Shown one piece after another: positions 61,501-64,000 of a stretch of 64,000 nt of DNA. The stretch spans positions 25,689,967 to 25,753,966 of the forward strand of contig NC_062978.1 in the NCBI RefSeq assembly GCF_023078275.1, read 5' to 3'. The stretch comes from Leguminivora glycinivorella. Lineage: Eukaryota > Arthropoda > Insecta > Lepidoptera > Tortricidae. The stretch's first letter is position 1, and each line of letters opens with the position of its first letter. The notes beneath the pieces were generated by a model. The model saw nothing but the letters and a program-made list of their open reading frames with translations. It searched no databases and had not been told where the DNA came from. Made by a program: the position numbers and the translations under genes.

Positions 61501-62773
61501 TAACTAACTACATAGTAAAACTAAAGTACACCGTTTTACTGTGTAGTGCATCTTTGTACCAGAAAAATGCTCAGCCAGGCAAGTATGGTCGCGCGATAAA
61601 TGATAAAACATCTGGCCGTTCCTATCGCACTATTTGTAAGTGCGATAGGGACGGCCTGATGTTTTATCATTTATCGAGCGACCATGCTTGCCTGCCAGAT
61701 TTCTGGTGAAGCAAGTGGAAATATGGAAGTTTTAAGCTGGTTTAAGCATTCGGTGGGACGCGCCCGGAAGGAATGGTTTATCGGTAACGGACAGTTTGGT
61801 CCTTAGATGGTTCGCAATCCTCAAGTTATTATCAGTCTCATCGTCCCTCTTGTTTTATCCCGGCATTTGCCACGACTCATGGGAGCCTGGGGTCCGCTTT
61901 GTCAACTAATCCCAAGATTTGGTGTAGGCACTAGTTTTACGAAGGCGACTGCTATCAGACTCAAGTATAATAACGTAGATATTTCCTAAGAGGGTAGAGT
62001 AAATTTCTGAAGTGTAAAGTTGCATGTAAATATGATTGTATTAACAAGAATACATTGTTACAGCATGCTAGCGTCCGGTTCGTACGTGCTGCCGCTGTGG
62101 CCGGCGTGCTGCGACCGGCGCCTGGGCCCCGCGCCGCACCCCATGGACGAGCCGCCGGAACCCTTCCCCGTTGTCAATATTGGTAAATATAACTCGAAAC
62201 ATTCGTTTATGACGCATGCCGGATGTCCTAAGGGGTTTCTAGGCCCCAGTAAGCAAAACTGACACTTCTTACAGTAGTTGTAGGCCCGGGGGTAACTAAA
62301 ATAAAAATGTCCTCATTTGTTTCAAGTTTGACTAAAAGCGACTTAGATGTACCTAATATCCGAAAATAGTGTTAAATTGACTGAAAAAAATACCTACTTA
62401 TCCAACTTCAATATTGATTTAAAATATACAGTAAACGGCAATAAAGAATGCACATCGGTCTATGGAAAGAGACAATCGACGTCACATAAGCAAGAAAGAG
62501 ACAACGCTCGATGAAAATGAAAAACCGATGTGCAATCATTATCTACTTCAAGTATACTTTTGCTATCCATGAACGGTATGACTTTTTATTTGCTTTCTTC
62601 TAGAAATCCCAACGTACATCCACCACGGCGTGCGTTGGACGGCGGGCGAAATAGAGAAATCCATAACAGACCCACTGCCGCCGTTCGACTCTTTAGATGG
62701 TCACACACAATCTCAGCTGCTACATCTTATAGAACAAGGCGCGTACCAGAGAATGCCCACCGATTGTAGAGAG
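34425..62773 (+). CDS. Pi3K68D: Class II phosphatidylinositol 3-kinase (5' 16 coding exons, incomplete)
   Basis: Sixteen exons with consistent phases give 949 residues: 34425-34533, 37480-37597, 40443-40568, 41622-42138, 42659-42806, 46379-46566, 47040-47130, 47847-47990, 49997-50085, 51548-51785, 54147-54322, 54491-54704, 55531-55735, 61246-61440, 62064-62182 and 62604-62773. The N-terminus is disordered and Pro/Tyr-rich. Motifs MNLIDFG, LEAFDPLL and YEEYDPLDFLYG are of PI3K-C2 type. The Ras-binding domain spans about exons 7-10 (VWGAKEYL...SEYDYIRECVRL), the PI3K C2 domain about exons 13-15, and the helical domain begins in exon 16. The family makes PI3P and PI(3,4)P2 on endosomes and the plasma membrane. 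The kinase, PX and last C2 parts are beyond the window. Confidence 0.9.
35219..35335 (-). mobile_element. tRNA-derived SINE-like fragment
   Basis: On the minus strand a box-B-like GGTTCGATTCC lies in ACCGGGGTTCGATTCCCGG, with a plausible box A (TGGCCTGTGATACCGG) upstream. The acceptor-arm pairing of a true tRNA is absent. Confidence 0.45.
36840..36905. repeat. Short repeat with (TGTA)n tract
   Basis: TTTGCCAAGAGCCCCTTTAT, GGGATACAGGCGTGATTG and (TATG)n are the inverse of the sequence at about 10755-10825. Confidence 0.5.
37150..37420 (+). mobile_element. 3' fragment of an RTE-like LINE
   Basis: The frame KRKRGRPRRRWEDEIKRAAG, then WTTITKDRDKWRELGGG, is the typical C-terminal tail of RTE-type reverse transcriptases. 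It is followed by an AATAAA and an AT-rich end. It is a 5'-truncated relic in the first PI3K intron. Confidence 0.75.
37480..37597 (+). CDS. Pi3K68D: PI3K-C2 exon 2
   Basis: The acceptor CGGCAG and donor CCAA|GTGAGT fit phases 1 and 2. The product is Pro/Arg-rich (DNGSGPASGRLREEP, PPPALPPPPRRPSRG), an SH3-ligand-like segment. The GC content is far above the flanking intron. Confidence 0.75.
37975..38165. repeat. GTACAAGTGCG-family interspersed repeat
   Basis: GGTACAAGTGCGTAGAAAAG, ATCGACACGAGTTACGAATT and CGACGTTTTTCAGTAC match the copy at 17193-17395. Confidence 0.5.
38170..40442. other. PI3K intron 2, mostly unrecognised DNA
   Basis: No exon or structured repeat was identified. Short open frames here have no coding character. 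Confidence 0.45.
40443..40568 (+). CDS. Pi3K68D: PI3K-C2 exon 3
   Basis: The correct frame, set by the phases on both sides, reads STSTSPTRNESSDLISFASP, then KTAPKDPHASLKEYIEQFN. The acceptor is CTCCAG and the donor AA|GTAAGA. The DLISF and KEYIEQF elements look like short clathrin/endocytic-type ligands, an inference. Longer frames in this stretch are in the wrong phase. Confidence 0.8.
40600..40695 (-). repeat. Short LINE/SINE-end repeat
   Basis: CCTTGCGTTATCCCAGCATT and GGAGTCCGCTTTGACAACTA recur at 41507-41570 (inverted) and 61830-61930. Confidence 0.45.
41374..41505. mobile_element. Small MITE
   Basis: TTTAGGGCCAGTTGCATCAA at the left and the complement of TTGGTTCAACCGGCCCTAA at the right are inverted ends of a 132-bp element. 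Confidence 0.55.
41622..42138 (+). CDS. Pi3K68D: PI3K-C2 exon 4: proline/tyrosine/glutamine-rich region
   Basis: The exon encodes 172 residues, beginning NVTQQTQELALTTTTQQ and continuing as a PPY/YPY-rich tract (QRPGFPPYPYNQPPYNQ). It then has a Thr/Ser-rich end (TSTSTTGQEVKETVDS). Such tracts are usual in the disordered N-terminus of class II PI3Ks and may bind WW or SH3 domains. The acceptor is TTTCAG and the donor GGG|GTGAGT, phase 0. Confidence 0.85.
42395..42602. repeat. Interspersed repeat (CTCCCGAACGGATGAACCGA family)
   Basis: CTCCCGAACGGATGAACCGA and ATCGGTCCACTATGTCG, with a (GTCT)n stretch, recur at 50850-51075 in the same orientation. Confidence 0.6.
42659..42806 (+). CDS. Pi3K68D: PI3K-C2 exon 5
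   Basis: It encodes SNESADTVGSLPHSMNLIDF and SVLEAFDPLLTEPSSPG. The NLIDF...LEAFDPLL pairing is diagnostic of the class II PI3K N-terminal region. The donor CCGG|GTGAG leaves phase 1. Confidence 0.9.
42870..43112 (-). repeat. Copy of the repeat family seen at 3165
   Basis: CTCGGACACTGGCGATCAAA, TATATAAAAGAGGCGCG and CCATACTGTACGATAGTAC match 53500-54050 and, inverted, 3165-3735. Confidence 0.55.
43190..43480. mobile_element. MITE with CTGTTTAGTCC ends, uninterrupted copy
   Basis: CTGTTTAGTCCATCAGTTAG and the complement of CTAACTGACGGACTAAACAG are inverted. A sister copy with an insertion lies at 44068-44500. Confidence 0.65.
44068..44500. mobile_element. Second CTGTTTAGTCC MITE, carrying a nested element
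   Basis: It aligns with 43190-43480 apart from a 134-bp element inserted at a TA dinucleotide (44288-44421). Confidence 0.7.
44288..44421. mobile_element. Nested mariner-like MITE
   Basis: The termini CAGTCAAGTGCAAAAATA and the complement of TATTTTTACACTTGACTG are flanked by TA on both sides. The empty site is the intact GCACTGTACCGTCGTC in the copy at 43190-43480. Confidence 0.8.
44742..44995 (+). mobile_element. tRNA-derived SINE
   Basis: Box A TGGCGCAGTCGG (44750-44761) and box B GGTTCGAATCC (44793-44803) form a Pol III promoter. A non-tRNA body follows with GGTACCCAC-type and CAGTCAATCTGTG segments. An inverted partial copy is at 51205-51404. The anticodon and acceptor arms are not tRNA-like, so it is not a tRNA gene. 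Confidence 0.75.
45410..45551. mobile_element. Palindromic MITE
   Basis: GCCGGCGTATTATGATTCCA and TTTATCCACGTGGATAA are inverted at the other end of a 142-bp unit in PI3K intron 5. Confidence 0.7.
46040..46262 (+). repeat. Interspersed repeat (AGCGCCATCTAGCCGAGCG family)
   Basis: GCACAGACTGCTATCTCTCG and TAGCGCCATCTAGCCGAGCG are found inverted in 53620-53900. Confidence 0.55.
46379..46566 (+). CDS. Pi3K68D: PI3K-C2 exon 6
   Basis: It encodes SGSVYEEYDPLDFLYGETEM and PSPPPKNIPSVPAVV. YEEYDPLDFLYG is a conserved class II PI3K motif just before the Ras-binding region. The acceptor is ATGCAG, the donor ACT|GTAAGT, phase 0. Confidence 0.9.
47040..47130 (+). CDS. Pi3K68D: PI3K-C2 exon 7
   Basis: It encodes NKLYDCIIKCRTRNSDSEHN and AFLKMVLDVR, the start of the folded part before the Ras-binding domain. 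The donor AAGAA|GTAAGT leaves phase 1. Confidence 0.85.
47163..47315. mobile_element. MITE (CGGCCACACAT...ATGTGTGGC)
   Basis: AAGCTCGGCCACACATGCGC and the complement of TTTATGTGTGGCGGAGGCTT are inverted ends. It lies 33 bp after PI3K exon 7. Confidence 0.65.
47847..47990 (+). CDS. Pi3K68D: PI3K-C2 exon 8
   Basis: It encodes RFVHSDHSTNPGHVVAARSG and PNTSIKILVHHNHSEEPITF, beta-strand-rich sequence leading into the Ras-binding fold. The acceptor is TTCCAG, the donor GATG|GTAATA. Confidence 0.85.
48358..48639. mobile_element. MITE with 40-bp inverted ends
   Basis: TTTCATTAGATTTATATTGA and CCGGGATATAGACCGTGA are inverted at the right end (48600-48639). The centre includes CGATATTTCGACGCAGTTGC, a very common lepidopteran repeat. 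A tRNA-like GGGACTTGAACTCAC follows at 48664. Confidence 0.65.
49252..49392. mobile_element. Second GTAGGCCTAGCACATGAT-family MITE
   Basis: It is a 141-bp palindrome related to the 8186-8331 element, with TATGTCGCCGCGAGATAG in both arms. Confidence 0.75.
49425..49560 (+). mobile_element. RTE-like LINE 3' remnant
   Basis: GGGAGGTCTTTGCCCAGCAG followed by TGGGACACAGCAGGCT and an (AATAAT)-type tail is the typical end of lepidopteran RTE elements. Confidence 0.5.
49610..49960 (-). repeat. LINE 3'-untranslated-like repeat
   Basis: GGCTTCGGCCCCACGCACGC and GTCCGGGACCCCATGGTCCC are in a block that includes GGCGAGTCACCGCCTGCC, which is found inverted at about 52650. It resembles common lepidopteran LINE 3' ends. 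Confidence 0.4.
49997..50085 (+). CDS. Pi3K68D: PI3K-C2 exon 9: Ras-binding domain
   Basis: It encodes VESTVEHVILTVVCSLDEDT and RDDMSEYMLR. This is a ubiquitin-fold strand and helix of the PI3K Ras-binding domain, continuing directly into VWGAKEYL in exon 10. Phase 0 at AGA|GTAAGT. Confidence 0.9.
50145..50225 (+). mobile_element. tRNA(Thr)-like SINE head or tRNA pseudogene
   Basis: TGGCCTAGGGG (box A) and GGTTCGAATCC (box B) flank a 5-bp stem TTAGC/GCTAA with a 7-base loop CCGGTTT. The loop would give anticodon GGT but lacks U33. The acceptor stem pairs imperfectly. It is probably not a working tRNA. Confidence 0.4.
50505..50742 (+). mobile_element. Non-autonomous repeat starting CTAGCTGTTGCCCGCGGC
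   Basis: It begins CTAGCTGTTGCCCGCGGCTT and ends near TTATTATATTAGTATGGAT after an AGACGGACAAACAAACAC tract. This is a familiar lepidopteran repeat architecture, recognised from memory. Confidence 0.6.
50850..51075. repeat. Second copy of the CTCCCGAACGGATGAACCGA repeat
   Basis: It aligns with 42395-42602, with a longer (GTCT)n/(GT)n tract. Confidence 0.6.
51205..51404 (-). mobile_element. Inverted, 5'-truncated tRNA-derived SINE
   Basis: It is the complement of the 44742 SINE from its tail to box B (GGGATTCGAACCC). Box A is missing. Confidence 0.7.
51548..51785 (+). CDS. Pi3K68D: PI3K-C2 exon 10: Ras-binding domain
   Basis: It encodes VWGAKEYLTPGSSLSEYDYI, RECVRLEKDVRLCLHEGKDR and ends LLSFDNLSILL. 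VWG..EYL, the DY-hydrophobic-R-C element and the DVRL.L strand are the standard PI3K Ras-binding signature. The acceptor is TTACAG. Confidence 0.92.
51811..52347 (+). mobile_element. 5'-truncated LINE (Jockey/CR1/L2-like C-terminus)
   Basis: One frame reads NSFTFRAVLLWNALPLDIRL, then AKSLPVFKSLLKSHYLSLP and a stop, the usual end of many non-LTR reverse transcriptases. A 3' UTR with AATAAAG and an (ATT)n tail follows. Confidence 0.75.
52462..52519. repeat. Short hairpin
   Basis: GCCTGCTGGAACCCATTCAC pairs with its near-complement, and ACGGGTA with TACCCGT at the centre. Confidence 0.5.
52650..53043 (+). mobile_element. LINE 3'-end fragment with (ATT)n tail
   Basis: GC-rich sequence (GGTCCCCTTGGGGTTCCACTCC on the coding strand, in two parts) ends in an (ATT)n tail at about 53027-53041. 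The open frame across it has no recognised domain and is treated as LINE 3' sequence. Confidence 0.55.
53500..54050 (-). repeat. Composite of two interspersed repeats
   Basis: The outer parts match the 3165/42870 family (CAACTCGGACATTGGCGATC, CATACTGTACGATAGTA). The inner part, 53620-53900, is the inverted 46040 family (TAGGTGGCGCTAATATTAAT). One therefore seems inserted in the other. Confidence 0.55.
54147..54322 (+). CDS. Pi3K68D: PI3K-C2 exon 11
   Basis: It encodes ETLEGELSRAVGVVGAEGTC and SPKAVFQAVKAICALAGGVE. It is a helical segment between the Ras-binding and C2 domains; the SPKAVFQAVKAICALAGGVET pattern is typical of class II enzymes. Phase 0 at TCG|GTATGT. Confidence 0.88.
54491..54704 (+). 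CDS. Pi3K68D: PI3K-C2 exon 12
   Basis: It encodes a helical region (RETVQHQCNRVRDAVRSLIA, LYTRTRLLDFQLADSHL) ahead of the C2 domain. The acceptor is CCCCAG, the donor GATA|GTGAGT, phase 1. Partial copies follow in the intron at 54803, 55048 and about 55440. Confidence 0.88.
54803..54894 (+). pseudogene. Partial duplicate of PI3K-C2 exon 12 (copy 2)
   Basis: A 190-bp tandem duplication repeats the exon's 3' part (VRSLIALYTRNRLLDFQL frame intact) and its donor. It lacks a clear acceptor, so it is probably not spliced in. Confidence 0.6.
55048..55258 (+). pseudogene. Diverged duplicate of exon 12 with a 24-codon insertion (copy 3)
   Basis: The frame ARETVLHKCNRVRDAVRSLI is kept, then 24 extra codons (GSCVSQEQIASPCSRW...) interrupt it before LYTRTRLLDFQLADSHL. 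The donor GTGAGT is kept. A further scrap (TAREIVEHQRN) is near 55440-55490. Confidence 0.55.
55531..55735 (+). CDS. Pi3K68D: PI3K-C2 exon 13: start of C2 domain
   Basis: It encodes KATPAYKMTETTLFCIEAVH, then YVFHAQLHYGTRPLKALRLT and SAGFYNRIIFDTW. The FCIEAVHRLP...Y..F..LHYGT...FDTW arrangement is the N-terminal half of the PI3K C2 domain. The acceptor is CCACAG, phases 1 to 2. A second copy lies at 57333. Confidence 0.9.
55828..56895 (-). mobile_element. 5'-truncated Jockey/CR1-like LINE
   Basis: The minus-strand frame at 56832-56629 (SYGILVWGKAADIQTIFVLQ, KRAIRSIYNL) is the post-RT region of such elements. The 3' part (TATTTCATTTTCATTTC end) lies at 55828. It interrupts the intron copy of the exon-13 duplication. 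Confidence 0.75.
57333..57510 (+). CDS. Pi3K68D: Candidate alternative copy of PI3K-C2 exon 13
   Basis: The 58-codon open copy (KATRFCIEAVHRLPPSRAHE to FDTW) keeps the same start and end phases as exon 13 and the GTGAGT donor. It lacks 9 codons near its start. Over the shared region I count seven synonymous changes and one replacement (Trp to Arg). The acceptor ATGCCAG has a weak pyrimidine tract. It could be a mutually exclusive exon or a recent non-functional duplicate. Confidence 0.45.
57692..57827 (+). mobile_element. SINE-like short retroelement, second copy
   Basis: It matches 16499-16636 from AAGGGAATGTACAAGTTTCT to CACCGACGTAGTATAAAA. It is inserted in the duplicated intron segment. 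Confidence 0.65.
58100..58689. other. PI3K intron 13, unrecognised
   Basis: AT-rich sequence without recognisable elements. Confidence 0.4.
58690..59273 (+). mobile_element. ACCGGCCAAG-family repeat, inverted copy
   Basis: It runs from AGGGTTCCGTAGTCAACTAG to CACGCTCTTGGCCGGTT, the complement of 14637-15190. A (GTCC)n tract is at 58741-58804. Confidence 0.7.
59429..61056. mobile_element. Mariner-like non-autonomous transposon with internal palindrome
   Basis: The ends CAGGGTGGCCCAAAAATACG and the complement of CGTAATTTTGGGCCACCCTG are flanked by TA (59427-59428 and 61057-61058). Inside, 59544-59952 and 60118-60542 are inverted arms. The spacer contains a tRNA-like GGTGGAACTTGAACTCACGG block. 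No transposase is visible. Confidence 0.75.
61246..61440 (+). CDS. Pi3K68D: PI3K-C2 exon 14: C2 domain
   Basis: It encodes LNLEDVPISQLPREARLVLS, LYGRTRRPDD, an Asp/Asn-rich insert and LYDLVELGWASLQLFDFDG. ISQLPREARL.L.L.G is the hallmark PI3K C2 strand set. The acceptor is CCCCAG, phase 2 to 2. Confidence 0.93.
61576..61694. mobile_element. GGTCGCGCGATAAATGAT-family MITE, second copy
   Basis: It is a 119-bp palindrome matching 6566-6680. Confidence 0.75.
61820..61930 (+). repeat. Short LINE/SINE-end repeat
   Basis: TTATCCCGGCATTTGCCACG and GGGGTCCGCTTTGTCAACTA match 40600-40695 on the same strand. Confidence 0.45.
62064..62182 (+). CDS. Pi3K68D: PI3K-C2 exon 15: end of C2 domain
   Basis: It encodes MLASGSYVLPLWPACCDRRL and MDEPPEPFPVVNI. 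The G...L.LWP pattern closes the C2 domain. The acceptor is TTACAG, the donor ATTG|GTAAAT. Confidence 0.92.
62604..62773 (+). CDS. Pi3K68D: PI3K-C2 exon 16: link into the helical (PIK) domain
   Basis: It encodes EIPTYIHHGVRWTAGEIEKS and DGHTQSQLLHLIEQGAYQRM. The last part is the first helix of the PIK accessory domain. Phase 0 at GAG|GTAAGT, so at least one more exon follows beyond the window. Confidence 0.9.
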
Positions 62774-62819
62774 GTAAGTAAATTTTGTCTATGACCTTGG
62801 TACATTAAAAAATAAACGG

Positions 62820-63321
62820 TTTAGTACCCTTTAGTAGCCAAAATTTCGTAACCGGCCACAAACCGGTAATCTTGTTTCCCATTTTGTAGCCGGTTACGTA
62901 TTGGGCCAGCGTGGTACCGTTTGGTAACTAAATTTTGTAACTGGCTATAGAACGGGAATACAAAATTCCCTGTTTTAGCTGGTTACGTATTGGGCCCGAG
63001 TTACTGTTCGGAGTTTCTACCAAATCGAAGCTAGGACGGTGTACATACGGACAGATGAACAGAGCGAAACTATAAGACAACTAACAACTAAAAAATTATT
63101 CAATGTCAGCATTATTCGAATAAATCATCTATTCAACACAAAAAATTCCCATTTTGTAACCAGTTACAATACGAGATTTTTTTTTCCCGTTTGTAAGCTG
63201 GTTACCAACCATGGCTACGAATCGGTAATGATTTAGTCTCATTTTGCAACCAGTTACGAATTGGGATTTTTTTCCCGTTTCGAAGCTGGTTACCAATTTT
63301 TAGTTACGAAACGGTACTAAA
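62820..63321. mobile_element. Fold-back element with internal sub-repeats
   Basis: The ends TTTAGTACCCTTTAGTAGCC and the complement of GTTACGAAACGGTACTAAA are inverted. Between them the motif TTTTGTAACCGGTTACG-like recurs several times in both orientations. Confidence 0.55.
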
Positions 63322-63599
63322 GGAAAATAAACAGTGTATGACCTATACCTATCAGTGGCCAAACATAATTTTTGCCAGATCATAGATCTAGATTCCTAGT
63401 CGTATCGTGAAACGTGTTAATCATTGTTTCATCTCTTGAGTCAACGAAACTAGCTGTCGGGCATAGAAACACCGCATTTGTAAAATGTATCTTACACACC
63501 GACCCCTTGTTGCATAATTGACTGTATCATAAACTTTTCCATCATTAACTGAAATAGATACTTTTCCATCATGAATTGACCTTACCGTATTATTTACTT

Positions 63600-64000
63600 G
63601 TAAATCAGTCGTTCTCCGAAGGAATATTCCCCGACCAATTAAAGACTGCTATTATTAAGCCCATTCATAAAAAAGGCACTAAGTCAGATCCCAACAATTA
63701 TAGACCTATTGCTTTACTACCGACTTCATCAAAGATATTCGAACAAGCTATGTGCAAACGCCTGAACTCATTTTGCGAAAAATATTCAATTTTTAATGAA
63801 AGTCAGAACGGTTTTCGAAGAAACCGTTCAACTGTACTGGCCACTTATAAATACATACAAGAAGCGCTAAATATTATAAACGAAAGGAAATACGCGGTAG
63901 GTATTTTGCTAGATATGTCTAAAGCCTACGATCGAGTACAGTACAAAATTCTCTTAGACAAGTTACAGGAAATAGGTATAAGAGGTGCTGCTCATAAATG
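63600..64000 (+). mobile_element. Jockey/CR1-like LINE reverse transcriptase, 5'-truncated, running off the window
   Basis: The open frame reads FPDQLKTAIIKPIHKKGTKS, NNYRPIALLPTSSKIFEQAM, NGFRRNRSTVLATYKYIQEA and ILLDMSKAYDRV. These are reverse-transcriptase blocks up to the first catalytic Asp. It lies in the PI3K intron after exon 16 and lacks its endonuclease part within this window. Confidence 0.85.

Overview
The window looks like a nuclear genome segment from a moth or butterfly (Lepidoptera), or a close relative. It has spliced genes with long introns full of transposon remains, AT-rich non-coding DNA, and repeat families of lepidopteran type: elements starting ACCGGCCAAG and ending in GGAACCCTA, tRNA-derived SINEs, many fold-back MITEs, and RTE-, Jockey/CR1- and BEL/Pao-like retroelements. 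The species cannot be named from the sequence alone.

Three protein-coding loci are visible. (1) At the left edge, the last two exons of a plus-strand gene (323-534 and 1287-1497) give a 141-residue C-terminus I do not recognise. (2) On the minus strand, 17506 to 8435, seven exons join with perfect phase into an 824-residue PRDM9-like protein. It has a Cys-rich knuckle, a complete-looking PR/SET methyltransferase domain and 18 C2H2-type fingers. Thirteen of these are near-identical tandem copies that differ mainly at the DNA-contact positions. (3) On the plus strand from 34425, sixteen consecutive phase-consistent exons encode the first 949 residues of a class II phosphatidylinositol 3-kinase (Pi3K68D/PI3K-C2 type), up to the start of the helical domain. 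The kinase, PX and C-terminal C2 parts lie beyond the window.

Between genes 2 and 3 (17.5-34.4 kb) the DNA is mostly mobile. There is a 6.15-kb minus-strand non-LTR retrotransposon encoding an OTU-type protease-like domain, an endonuclease and a reverse transcriptase, flanked by a 26-bp target duplication. Next come a 3.1-kb BEL/Pao-like LTR element with apparently identical 438-bp LTRs but only a gag fragment, and a minisatellite of 22-bp self-complementary units.

The PI3K introns hold SINEs, MITEs, truncated LINEs and two local exon duplications. One is a phase-compatible second copy of the C2-domain exon that differs almost only at synonymous sites.

The most interesting system is the PRDM9-like gene. 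It has the PR/SET plus fast-evolving zinc-finger layout known from the vertebrate recombination-hotspot factor, with no KRAB or SSXRD exon that I can see. Exon borders come from splice signals, codon phase and homology recalled from the families; no alignment or transcript data were available.
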